A stretch of DNA of 10,956 nt from Syntrophomonadaceae bacterium (GTDB lineage: Bacteria > Bacillota > Dethiobacteria > DTU022). Of this stretch, positions 1-6,830 are shown piece after piece. A program made the position numbers and the translations under genes. Location: assembly GCA_007130585.1 (NCBI GenBank), contig SLSE01000209.1, forward strand, positions 1-10,956, written 5' to 3'. The notes under the pieces are model-generated. The model was given only the letters and a program-made list of their open reading frames with translations, made no database searches and was not told where the DNA came from. Each line of letters opens with the position of its first letter. Positions within the stretch are counted from its first letter, which is position 1.

Positions 1-105
1 GTCGCCGGTAACCTTTATTGTGGTAGGGTAGCGACTGCGAATATTCATCAGAGATAACAGGAGAAAACTTGCGTTTAACGGTATGCCGCCTGCCAAAAGG
101 TTAAT

Positions 106-633
106 TTAACCGGGATTGCCAGTTGTAGAAGCAGCCTGCATCGAGTATATTTTCCGGCCGTCGTCAAGGCTGCGGGTGCCGACCTGTTTAAAGCCGCGTT
201 TGGCGTGAAAGGCCAGCGAGCGTTCGTTGGGTGGAAGAAGCATAACTTCGCAGGTTATTACCGGGATATTTTCTCTGCGGGCATATTGAAAGAGATTTCT
301 GTATAAAAGGCTGCCGATATTAAGCCCCTGGAAAGCCCGTTCTACGACAATCCTGTCGATATATAAAAACCTGTCATAGCGTTCGGAAAACCAGCTGTAA
401 TTTTCGTTTTCATAGGGAACGTGGTCTTTCATGGCCAGGATAAAAGCGGCCGTCTGTCCCCTGAAAACAGCCACCCTGTGATAAACGGACAGGGAGTCCA
501 GGAAACGGACCCTTTTTTCATCGAAAAAATTTGTATAGTGAATTTCACTATTGTTGATAGCGGCAATATCCCTGTGATCTGCCTCTGCTGCATCCCTGAT
601 TGTGACATTAAAATAAGTTTCTTTTTTTGCCAT
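106..633 (-). CDS. GNAT family N-acetyltransferase (COG3818-like)
   Basis: Predicted cytoplasmic acetyl-CoA-dependent N-acetyltransferase of 175 residues; the substrate cannot be told. The acetyl-CoA loop (motif A) is visible at about residues 98-112 as VERAFQGLNIGSLLY, following the beta strand FLYIDRIVV. A CEV...PPNERS stretch (about 128-139) and AFHAKRGF (141-148) match the C-terminal motif-B part of GNAT folds, and the pattern resembles the predicted acetyltransferases of COG3818. I chose ATG at 633 although the frame is open to 708, because AGGAAAGGCGG lies just upstream of it and the extra 25 residues look unlike a domain. It is transcribed away from spoVS, from a likely promoter at 661-689. 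No terminator is obvious in the 105 bp after its stop. The family call is firm; the specific role is unknown. Confidence 0.88.
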   Translation of the reverse strand: MAKKETYFNVTIRDAAEADHRDIAAINNSEIHYTNFFDEKRVRFLDSLSVYHRVAVFRGQTAAFILAMKDHVPYENENYSWFSERYDRFLYIDRIVVERAFQGLNIGSLLYRNLFQYARRENIPVITCEVMLLPPNERSLAFHAKRGFKQVGTRSLDDGRKIYSMQAASTTGNPG

Positions 634-660
634 AGTAATACCGCCTTTCCTGGTACAGTC

Positions 661-689
661 ATTATATCTGATCGGCTGTGCGAGTAAAA
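661..689 (-). promoter_or_regulatory. Probable sigma-A promoter for the GNAT gene
   Basis: On the minus strand a perfect TATAAT (661-666) lies 17 bp from TTTTAC (684-689). The -35 is poor and the -10 is ideal. Transcription would begin near 654, giving a leader of about 20 nt that contains the AGGAAAGGCGG ribosome binding site. Confidence 0.5.
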
Positions 690-784
690 GCGTCCGCCCT
701 TTCTCCACCGGCGGGGTCCCGAAATATCTGAAGAACCATAAATGTCTGAATAGTTATTTTGTTGTATCTATTTTGCTTAAATTA

Positions 785-793
785 TGGTATGCT
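785..793 (+). promoter_or_regulatory. Possible extended -10 promoter for spoVS copy 1
   Basis: The stretch TGGTATGCT reads as an extended -10 (TG, one base, TATGCT) inside a very AT-rich 60 bp. No good -35 sits at 16-18 bp; TTGTAT at 762-767 is 20 bp away. An overlapping alternative is TGCTAAAAT at 790-798. In Bacillus subtilis spoVS is sigma-H dependent, but I do not see a convincing sigma-H site here. Confidence 0.35.
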
Positions 794-839
794 AAAATTT
801 AGAAAATTATTGATGTTTATTTTTCTCATTGTTCCGGGC

Positions 840-863
840 ACGATTATTATATTTGCTCAGAGG
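840..863 (+). repeat. Left arm of a 24-bp inverted repeat flanking spoVS
   Basis: These 24 bases match the reverse complement of 1188-1211 at 22 of 24 positions, with an uninterrupted 15-base core (849-863, ATATTTGCTCAGAGG). The arm lies in the spoVS leader and ends about eight bases before the AAAAGGAGGA ribosome binding site. In RNA the two arms could pair and loop out the whole gene. Confidence 0.85.
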
Positions 864-886
864 CCTAAGCAAAAGGAGGAAACCCG

Positions 887-1147
887 ATGGAAGTATTAAA
901 AGTCGCAGCCAAATCCAACCCCAATGCCGTAGCCGGAGCGCTGGCGGGAGTAATAAGGGAAAATGGCAAAGCAGAAATGCAGGCAATCGGGGCAGGATCG
1001 CTTAACCAGGCAATAAAAGCGCTGGCCATTGCCAGGGGATTTATGGCGCCCAGCGGAGTCGATCTTGTTTGCACCCCCGCATTTGTTGATGTGCAAATCA
1101 ACGGAGAGCAGAGAACGGCAATAAAAATTATTGTAGGGCCCAGGTAG
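887..1147 (+). CDS. spoVS: Stage V sporulation protein S (SpoVS), copy 1
   Basis: SpoVS is a small, highly conserved Alba-like, probably nucleic-acid-binding protein. In Bacillus it is needed for coat assembly and completion of spore stage V and affects septation; the molecular mechanism is poorly known. This copy has the standard 86 residues, starting MEVLKVAAKSNPN and ending TAIKIIVGPR. The family core GAGSLNQAIKALAIARGF (about 35-52) and the segment APSGVDL (54-60) are intact. The start is fixed by AAAAGGAGGA (871-880) upstream of ATG. It is about 71% identical (61 of 86) to the second copy at 10676-10936. It appears monocistronic, with a possible promoter near 790 and a clear terminator at 1222-1247, and it is bracketed by an unusual inverted repeat. 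The identification is secure. Confidence 0.97.
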   Translation: MEVLKVAAKSNPNAVAGALAGVIRENGKAEMQAIGAGSLNQAIKALAIARGFMAPSGVDLVCTPAFVDVQINGEQRTAIKIIVGPR

Positions 1148-1187
1148 GTTATTTGTTAAGAATTGTTTCGCCGTTTATTACGGGAAC

Positions 1188-1211
1188 CCTCTGAGCAAAT
1201 ATTATAACCGT
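1188..1211 (-). repeat. Right arm of the inverted repeat flanking spoVS
   Basis: Reverse complement of the left arm at 840-863 (22 of 24 bases). It begins 40 bp after the spoVS stop and ends 11 bp before the terminator stem. Read on the minus strand it contains TTATAAT, so an antisense -10 is conceivable, but no -35 was found. Confidence 0.85.
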
Positions 1212-1221
1212 AAAAGATTCA

Positions 1222-1247
1222 GGGATCTCTAAGCAGGTCCCTTTTTT
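1222..1247 (+). terminator. Intrinsic terminator of spoVS copy 1
   Basis: GGGATCT (1222-1228) pairs with AGGTCCC (1235-1241), including one G-U pair, around the six-base loop CTAAGC. Six T residues follow at once. Confidence 0.9.
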
Positions 1248-1335
1248 ATGTCTGTTTTACTGCCCGGATTTCTGTCCGACGGTGATGGCGCAGTTTAATT
1301 TCAACCCAGCGGGCCTGCTGCTCCTTCCGGTTATC

Positions 1336-1365
1336 TTGACATATCGGGTGGGGGCAACACATAAT
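1336..1365 (+). promoter_or_regulatory. Sigma-A promoter for the NCS2 permease
   Basis: A perfect TTGACA (1336-1341) is followed after 18 bp by CATAAT (1360-1365). Transcription would start near 1372 and give a leader of only about 28 nt carrying GAAGAGGAG. No purine or other riboswitch core is visible in this short leader. Confidence 0.7.
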
Positions 1366-1399
1366 ATGTTATGCAGGACATGAAGAGGAGTTAATAAAT

Positions 1400-2737
1400 A
1401 TCGCTGAAAATAACGAGTCCCCGGACAAAACATTACCAGCCTGGACCCTGGAAAGCGATCCCGGAAGCTGGCGTTCCCTGCTCTACGGCCTGCAGTGGTT
1501 TGCTTTTGCAGTCGCCAATGTTGCCCTGATCCCGGTCGTTTTAGGGCCGTACCTGGGCCTTGACCCGGCTGGCACCGCAGCTTATGCCCAGAGAATATTT
1601 TTTTTTATAGGACTGGGTTCCCTGCTGCAGGTTATTTTTGGACACCGGCTGCCAATTATTGAAGGCCCGGCCGCTCCCTGGTGGGCTGTTATCATCAGCC
1701 TGTCCGGAATCGCGGTTGCCACGGGCAAGCCTCTCGAACTGTTCCGTTCCGACCTGGTCGGGGCTATGCTGATTGGCGGCCTGTTGCTGGCGGTTATTGG
1801 TTTAACAGGGATTATTGGCCGGATCATGATCTTTTTTACGCCACCGATTATCGGGTCTGTTCTTATTCTGCTATGCCTGCAGTTGAGCGGAAATTTTGTC
1901 GGCGGGATCATCGAGGCAAGCACGGGAGTAAATGGTTTCCAGTATGCGCCGCTTGTAATCAGTATAATAGTTATAGGCACGGTAGTCATGGTCGCCGTGA
2001 AAGCTCCGCCCCTGTTAAGAAGCATTAATGTCCTGTTCGGCCTGGGCGTCGGCTGGATCCTTTATGCCCTGTTTGTCGAAGCGCCTGCAGAGGCGATAGA
2101 AGCCGGCAGAGTATTTGCCCTGCCGCAGTTATTCGCCTGGGGTTTCCCCACCTTCGACCCCGGAACTGTCATAACCGGGGCTCTCATTACGGTAGTTATA
2201 TTAACAAACCTCCTGGCCAGTACTGCTGCAATGTCGAAGGCTGCATCCAAACCTCTCCAGGCAAATGATTATAACCGGGCTGTAATTTTTAACGGGGCTG
2301 CCAACCTGCTGGCCGGCATCGGCGCCTCGGTGGGAACGGTACCTTTTGCCGCTTCAACCGGCCTTGTCAAAATGTCGGGAGTGAGTTCCCGCAAGCCTTT
2401 TATTGTGTTCTGCCTGATGATTATGGGCACCGGCTTTTTCCCGCAGGCAGGTACTTTTATAGCCCGCATCCCCCAGCCGGTTGGTTATGCTGTTTTGCTG
2501 GCTGCTTTTACCCAGATATTGATTGTCGGCCTGCAGCAGCTGAAAAAGCTGGATCTAGATCAGCGCGATTCTTTTGTAATCGGCCTGACCGTGCTTATCG
2601 GTGCGGGGGTAGCTTCATTACCCGAGGCGGCCCTGGTTGAACTGCCCGGTCTGGCCCGTTATATATTCGGCAATGCCCTGATAATGGGCGTGATTATATG
2701 TATCCTGCTGGAACATGTTTTTCTGCGCCGCAGGTAG
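1400..2737 (+). CDS. NCS2-family purine/pyrimidine permease, non-canonical start codon (ATC)
   Basis: Integral-membrane transporter of the NCS2 (nucleobase:cation symporter 2, uracil/xanthine permease) family, predicted to bring a purine or pyrimidine base into the cell. Read from 1400 it has 445 residues, the usual family length. The first helix carries LYGLQWFAFAVANVALIPVV, followed by HRLPIIEGPAAPWW. A later segment TGLVKMSGVSSRKPF matches the TM10 region, where most members have Gln or Glu plus Asn just before GL; here it is Ser-Thr. The pattern is closest to YwdJ-type permeases as far as I can judge. The frame is open from 1340, but no ATG, GTG or TTG occurs in it before 1766, which would delete the first helices. 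GAAGAGGAG (1382-1390) points to codon 1400, which is ATC; ATG there would give a normal gene. Promoter at 1336-1365; convergent with lnt. Confidence 0.85.
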   Translation: MAENNESPDKTLPAWTLESDPGSWRSLLYGLQWFAFAVANVALIPVVLGPYLGLDPAGTAAYAQRIFFFIGLGSLLQVIFGHRLPIIEGPAAPWWAVIISLSGIAVATGKPLELFRSDLVGAMLIGGLLLAVIGLTGIIGRIMIFFTPPIIGSVLILLCLQLSGNFVGGIIEASTGVNGFQYAPLVISIIVIGTVVMVAVKAPPLLRSINVLFGLGVGWILYALFVEAPAEAIEAGRVFALPQLFAWGFPTFDPGTVITGALITVVILTNLLASTAAMSKAASKPLQANDYNRAVIFNGAANLLAGIGASVGTVPFAASTGLVKMSGVSSRKPFIVFCLMIMGTGFFPQAGTFIARIPQPVGYAVLLAAFTQILIVGLQQLKKLDLDQRDSFVIGLTVLIGAGVASLPEAALVELPGLARYIFGNALIMGVIICILLEHVFLRRR

Positions 2738-2773
2738 TTTAGGCGGCCGTCCGGTTCCGATCTGCTGAGCCGG

Positions 2774-2800
2774 CCTGGCTGTCAGCCGCGCCAGGTTTAT
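2774..2800 (+). terminator. Weak terminator-like hairpin between convergent genes
   Basis: CCTGGC (2774-2779) pairs with GCCAGG (2790-2795) around ten bases, followed by only TTTAT. It directly abuts the stop codon of the opposing lnt-like gene. The poor U tract makes function uncertain. Confidence 0.35.
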
Positions 2801-4287
2801 CCTCTCAGCCTTTTCCCTCCGAATGCAAAGAAAACCATGCCGCCCAGGGCCAGCCAGCCTGTCCAGTCGCCCAGCCGGGTGTAGATCGTGCCCCGGCCGT
2901 CGCCAAGCGGTACATCGCTTACCAGGGTGGCCTCGCCTCCTTCGGGGAATACGGCTAATTCGAGGATGCGCCCCCGGGGATCGATAATTGCCGAATTATA
3001 GCTACCGTCGGCTTTTACCATGGCCACGCGGTTTTCTAAAGCCCGGAAAACAACATGCGTGTAATGCTTATCGGCAATACTGCTCCAGTCATTTGAAGGC
3101 ACTCCGATTAGCTGGGCTCCCCGGGAGGCCATTTTACGGGTGGTGTCTGTATAATCGAGGTCATAACAGATTATGGTGGCCAGGGTTCCGATTGGGGTTT
3201 CATAAACCGGATAGGTGCCTCGGCTTAAGCTGGTCTCGCCTGCAAAAAGGACGGGATGGTCCTTCCCGAAAACTCCCAGGAATTCGGCTTCCGGGTTTAT
3301 CACTGTTGCTTCATTATAAAAGCCCTTTTCGCCTGCTGATACGACGTAACCGGTAGCCAGGTGGGCTCCTGTCAAGGTAGCCAGCCCGGCGAGGTCTAAG
3401 CGGTCTTCTTTCCGGGGATCCCAGTTGAACGAAGCTTCCGGCCAGACAATAAATTGCGCTCCTGCTTCTGCAGCCTTTTGAGTTTGCTCGATCATCCGGT
3501 TGTGTAAATCACCGGTATATTCGCCACGATTAATGCTCACAACCGGCGATACAGCGGGTTGAATGGCTGCAGCCCTTACTGAAGGAGTTTCGGGTGTGTT
3601 GTGCCAGAGCAAAAGGCTTAAAATAATCCATCCGGCCAGGATTGCTCCGCCGATCCCGGCCCAGCGACGTGGCACTGCACCATTAAGCGGACGATAAGAA
3701 TCACTGCCGTCCGGTTGAGATTGCCGGCGCCTATCGATCCAGCCGATAACCTGCAGGGCAAGAACGTGGTTGACCAGCATGACCAGCATTCCCGTGCCGA
3801 TAATCCCGAAAATGCTTGCCGGCTGTATAAGCCAGAGCTGGCGGTAAAGAGGGTAAGCAATAAAGGCCCAGGTTCCGGCAACCGGTATGAAGAGCCTGAT
3901 CATTTCTATCCCGGCCCAGGTGGCAATGCCGCTGATAACGAACCAGCGGTAACCCGTTCTGTTGTGAAAAGCGCGCTGGCCGCGGTCAGCGAGGAAGGCA
4001 ACAGCCATGACAATCAGGGGCAGCCAGACCATGTAAGTGCCTATCGGGGCAAATACCGGACCCAGGTAGCCCTGCAGCCAGACCCCCAGGCCCACACCCG
4101 TGGCGGCTGATGAAAATTTCTCCGGCATGAGCCTGTGCTGAGCAACCAGGATCGGGACGAAACCGAACATAGCCAGGGGCCAGATTTCGTACGGGGGGAA
4201 GGCCAGGACAAAAGCCAGACCCCCGGCGACGGAAAGAAGCAATCCAAGCATTATGTTGAGCAGGGTGGAGGATTTCGAAGCAGTCAC
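2797..4287 (-). CDS. lnt: Apolipoprotein N-acyltransferase-like protein (Lnt, nitrilase superfamily)
   Basis: Lnt transfers an acyl chain from phospholipid to the N-terminal cysteine of lipoproteins at the outer face of the cytoplasmic membrane. This 496-residue protein has the family layout: about six or seven hydrophobic helices (roughly residues 10-228), a carbon-nitrogen hydrolase domain (about 236-460) and one C-terminal helix (about 474-490). The nitrilase triad is present: Glu284 in WPEASF, Lys342 in GKDHPV and Cys374 in IICYDLDY. Relative to E. coli Lnt, the KNHLVPFGE segment has one extra residue (KDHPVLFAGE, Glu351) and CYE reads CYD. The start is GTG at 4287, with AAGGGAG about 12 bp upstream. 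It lies 118 bp downstream of the phosphatase gene on the same strand. Lnt is uncommon in single-membrane Bacillota, so the acceptor could be different; another acyl- or amidase-type role is possible. Confidence 0.85.
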   Translation of the reverse strand: MTASKSSTLLNIMLGLLLSVAGGLAFVLAFPPYEIWPLAMFGFVPILVAQHRLMPEKFSSAATGVGLGVWLQGYLGPVFAPIGTYMVWLPLIVMAVAFLADRGQRAFHNRTGYRWFVISGIATWAGIEMIRLFIPVAGTWAFIAYPLYRQLWLIQPASIFGIIGTGMLVMLVNHVLALQVIGWIDRRRQSQPDGSDSYRPLNGAVPRRWAGIGGAILAGWIILSLLLWHNTPETPSVRAAAIQPAVSPVVSINRGEYTGDLHNRMIEQTQKAAEAGAQFIVWPEASFNWDPRKEDRLDLAGLATLTGAHLATGYVVSAGEKGFYNEATVINPEAEFLGVFGKDHPVLFAGETSLSRGTYPVYETPIGTLATIICYDLDYTDTTRKMASRGAQLIGVPSNDWSSIADKHYTHVVFRALENRVAMVKADGSYNSAIIDPRGRILELAVFPEGGEATLVSDVPLGDGRGTIYTRLGDWTGWLALGGMVFFAFGGKRLRG

Positions 4288-4315
4288 CTTGGTTGTTCGC
4301 TCCCTTTAAATATTT

Positions 4316-4321
4316 AGTATA
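4316..4321 (-). promoter_or_regulatory. Possible -10 element for the lnt-like gene
   Basis: TATACT on the minus strand, about 29 bp before the GTG start and just ahead of AAGGGAG. No recognisable -35 and no TG extension accompany it, so the gene may instead be read from the upstream phosphatase promoter. Confidence 0.3.
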
Positions 4322-4405
4322 AACGAAGGCTTCAGGTTTAGCTCTATTCCCTGGTAAAAAAAGCAGATGGAGGGACAGTAAATCCGGAGAAACGATATAT
4401 AACAA

Positions 4406-5209
4406 TCAGCTGTCAACCTCGCCGCTCAGGCTGACTACGGCCAAAAATTCACGGTGAAATTTTCCGTTTGAAACGGCAATCCCGTTACTGTTTAAATCAA
4501 GCGGGTCGCCTTTCCGGTCGGAGCAGCGACCTCCCGCTTCCCCGGCGATCAGCATCCCGGCTGCAAAGTCCCAGGTGGAAAGTTCGTATTCAAAGTAAGC
4601 GTCAAAGCGGCCGCAGGCAACCCAGCACAGGTCAAGCGCCGCGCTGCCGAAACGGCGAATGCCGTGGACATTGGCTTCAAAAAGCTTTTCGATGCTCCCG
4701 AGCGTTTTGCGCATAATCATGCCCCGGTCATAATAGAATCCTGTAGCCACAACTGCTTCACGCAGGCTGGATGCGTCGGAGACGCGGATCGGATCACCGT
4801 TCAGGCAGGCCCCGTCTCCCAGGGATGCGCTGAACATTTCCCTGCGTACCGGGTCAAATACAATTCCAACCGCAACCTCTCCGTGCCGGGCATAGGCTAT
4901 CGATACACAGAAGTGGGGGATATTATGGGCGAAGTTGTTTGTTCCATCCAGCGGATCGATTATCCAGAGGCTGGCAGCATCCCTATTTTCCGATAAATCC
5001 TGCTCTTCCGCCATGATTCCGTGCTCCGGGAAATAACTCCTGATTGTTTCAATGATCGCCTTCTGTGCAGAAAGGTCTGCTTCCGTAACCAGGTTGTTTT
5101 TTGCTTTTTCAGAAACCGGTGTCTTTCCAAGTTTTTCCATGATGATCTTTCCGGCCCGGCGTGCTGCTTCCCGGGCTGCCCTAACTTCTTTGCTATAATT
5201 AGAATTCAT
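4406..5209 (-). CDS. Inositol monophosphatase family protein (SuhB/CysQ type)
   Basis: Mg-dependent phosphatase of the inositol-monophosphatase/FBPase superfamily, 267 residues, the usual length. All metal-binding signatures are visible: the MAEEQ acid pair at Glu68-Glu69, the motif WIIDPLDGTNNF (82-93) with Asp85 and Asp88, and WDFAAGMLIAGEAGG (213-227) with Asp214. Known substrates of relatives are inositol-1-phosphate, NADP(H), fructose-1,6-bisphosphate and 3'-phosphoadenosine compounds; the sequence alone does not choose between them. I prefer ATG at 5209 over the in-frame GTG at 5224: GGAAAGTGGA lies at workable spacing from the ATG but touches the GTG. A good promoter lies at 5260-5289. 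The lnt-like gene follows 118 bp downstream and may be co-transcribed. Confidence 0.92.
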   Translation of the reverse strand: MNSNYSKEVRAAREAARRAGKIIMEKLGKTPVSEKAKNNLVTEADLSAQKAIIETIRSYFPEHGIMAEEQDLSENRDAASLWIIDPLDGTNNFAHNIPHFCVSIAYARHGEVAVGIVFDPVRREMFSASLGDGACLNGDPIRVSDASSLREAVVATGFYYDRGMIMRKTLGSIEKLFEANVHGIRRFGSAALDLCWVACGRFDAYFEYELSTWDFAAGMLIAGEAGGRCSDRKGDPLDLNSNGIAVSNGKFHREFLAVVSLSGEVDS

Positions 5210-5259
5210 GTAATGATCATCCACTTTCCGGGGTTGTATACTGCCCCTGGCTTTATTTT

Positions 5260-5289
5260 ATCATACCCGGACTGCTGTCTTCGGGGCAA
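5260..5289 (-). promoter_or_regulatory. Sigma-A promoter for the phosphatase gene
   Basis: On the minus strand TTGCCC (5284-5289) is followed after 18 bp by TATGAT (5260-5265). The leader would be about 45 nt. It is divergent from the S51-fusion gene. Confidence 0.6.
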
Positions 5290-5412
5290 TTAATATACCG
5301 GAAAGGAATTGATTCATAAAAAAAGAACTTATAACTAAGCCCGGATGTTTAATGCTCTATTCATGGCAGCCGACCGGGTGAATAACTGGTTTTATAAGGC
5401 AGGAGAAATCTG

Positions 5413-6657
5413 ATGTCGAAGATTAAGGGTCTGGTTGCGCTGGTAGGGTCGGGAGAGCTTTCGGGTACCATGGTAGAAACTCATAAACTGCTCCTTTCCG
5501 GAATTCAATCACGGGGAAAAGCTCTGTTCCTGGATACACCGGCCGGGTTCCAGGAAAATGTTGACCTTATTGCCCGGCGGGCGGTTAAATATTTTGCGGA
5601 GCATGTGCATCACAGCATGGAAATAGCCTCTTTCAGGTCAACTGAGTCCGTTAATGCAACTGAAGCGGGATATGTATACCGTCTTCTCAGTGAAGCCGGT
5701 TATGTCCTGGTTGGGCCGGGAAGCCCGACCTATGCCGTGCGCCAGTTAAAAGAAACTCCAATTCCCGCCCTGCTGGATGCCATGGTCACCAGAGGCGGTT
5801 GCCTGGTTGCCGCCAGTGCCGCGGCGCTTACCGTAGGCAGCCGGACCCTTCCGGTTTACGAAATATACAAAGTGGGCGAACCCCTGCACTGGGTGGAGGG
5901 ATTAAATATCCTGGGCCATCTCGGTCTTGATCTGGTCGTGATCCCCCACTGGAATAATGCCGAGGGGGGAAATCATGACACCCGTTTCTGCTACATGGGC
6001 GAGACCCGTTTCCGGGCCCTGGAAGCCCGGCTTTCACCGGACACAACTATCCTGGGGATTGACGAGCATACAGCCTGTGTCCTCGATTTTTCTTCCCGCC
6101 AGGCTGCAGTGTACGGGCTGGGGTGTGTGACGATCAGGCGGAACGGGCAGGAAATAAGTTTCGGACGCGATGAAAAATTTACTTTTAAACAGCTGCAGGA
6201 TGTTTCTGTTACCCGGGAGGGCGCCGAAACCGCTTCCGGGCAGCCGCCTTCCGAAAGAGATGGTGAACAGGCGGCGCCCTTCTGGGAAAAGATGCACAGC
6301 ATCGAAGCGGCTTTTCAGCGTGCCCTTGAACAGAAGGATACAGTTTTAATGATTACCCAGCTGCTGGAAGCGGACAGGCTTCTATGGCAGGCTCAGCTGG
6401 ACCTGGAAAACCCGGAGTTTGTCTCCCAGGGCCGGGAGCTTTACCGTGAGATGATTGTCCTCGCGGGTACGGGAATTGACCGGGCCGCAACTGTAATCCC
6501 CCGTAAATTTGAGGGGCTAATCCGCGACCTGGTTGAGCTGCGGGAGCGGTACCGCCGGGAAAAACGCTGGCCTGAAGCAGATCAAATCCGCTCCCTTCTG
6601 CACAATACAGGAGTTGTGCTGGAAGATACACCCGAAGGGCCGCGCTGGAATTTCTGA
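5413..6657 (+). CDS. Fusion of S51 (cyanophycinase/peptidase E)-like domain with CysS-type C-terminal domain
   Basis: Two-domain protein of 414 residues. Residues about 5-250 resemble the S51 family, a class-I glutamine-amidotransferase-like fold: LVALVGSGELSG at the N-terminus, VLVGPGSPTYAVR (98-110), the nucleophile-elbow-like AASAAA with Ser135, IPHW with His179, and GIDEHTA with Glu218, consistent with the Ser-His-Glu arrangement known for peptidase E. A variable linker (about 262-290) leads to a helical region. The last ~35 residues, from RWPEADQIRSLL to VLEDTPEGPRW, match the extreme C-terminus of cysteinyl-tRNA synthetases (CysS/YqeB C-terminal domain). There is no synthetase catalytic domain. 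GCAGGAG lies 7 bp before ATG. A weak TTGATT (5309) / TATAAC (5330) pair at only 15 bp could be the promoter. A 22-codon ORF ends across the start codon (TGATG). The substrate is unknown. Confidence 0.85.
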   Translation: MSKIKGLVALVGSGELSGTMVETHKLLLSGIQSRGKALFLDTPAGFQENVDLIARRAVKYFAEHVHHSMEIASFRSTESVNATEAGYVYRLLSEAGYVLVGPGSPTYAVRQLKETPIPALLDAMVTRGGCLVAASAAALTVGSRTLPVYEIYKVGEPLHWVEGLNILGHLGLDLVVIPHWNNAEGGNHDTRFCYMGETRFRALEARLSPDTTILGIDEHTACVLDFSSRQAAVYGLGCVTIRRNGQEISFGRDEKFTFKQLQDVSVTREGAETASGQPPSERDGEQAAPFWEKMHSIEAAFQRALEQKDTVLMITQLLEADRLLWQAQLDLENPEFVSQGRELYREMIVLAGTGIDRAATVIPRKFEGLIRDLVELRERYRREKRWPEADQIRSLLHNTGVVLEDTPEGPRWNF

Positions 6658-6698
6658 GCAGCTGTTTGTTTGTCAGAGTTTAAATAAATGCCCTCCTC

Positions 6699-6720
6699 GC
6701 CGGCATGCGGCGCTGCCGGC
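6699..6720. repeat. GC-rich inverted repeat (hairpin) after the S51 fusion gene
   Basis: GCCGGCA (6699-6705) pairs with TGCCGGC (6714-6720) around eight bases. No T tract follows on either side, so it is not a standard intrinsic terminator. Confidence 0.6.
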
Positions 6721-6777
6721 AGGTTCCGCCAAAGCCCGGGGAAGCGCGTTTCTAATAAACCTGCATCATGCCTCAGT

Positions 6778-6816
6778 GGAGTTCTCCCGGCCGGAATGCC
6801 GGCCGCAGAGTACTCC
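6778..6816. repeat. Long imperfect hairpin before the small-ORF promoter
   Basis: GGAGT and CTC on the left pair with GAG and ACTCC on the right around a perfect seven-pair core, CGGCCGG (6788-6794) with CCGGCCG (6799-6805), loop AATG. It ends 15 bp before the promoter at 6831-6839 and has no T tract. It may act as an RNA 3' end stabiliser, a REP-like element or a protein-binding site. Confidence 0.6.
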
Positions 6817-6830
6817 GGGTTGTAAAGCTA

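Noticed and set aside
1..105. GTCGC / GCGAC pair at positions 1-5 and 31-35 as a terminator or attachment site
   Set aside because: Only five base pairs, no T tract, and too close to the window edge to judge.
1766..2737. Permease starting at the ATG at 1766
   Set aside because: Conserved NCS2 helices and the LPIIEGPAAPWW region lie upstream in the same frame, and the ribosome binding site and promoter sit near 1390.
3715..4110. Plus-strand ORF of 131 codons, and similar long frames opposite lnt, the permease and the S51 fusion
   Set aside because: Frames antisense to well-supported genes, with low-complexity, Pro/Arg/Gly-rich products and no ribosome binding sites.
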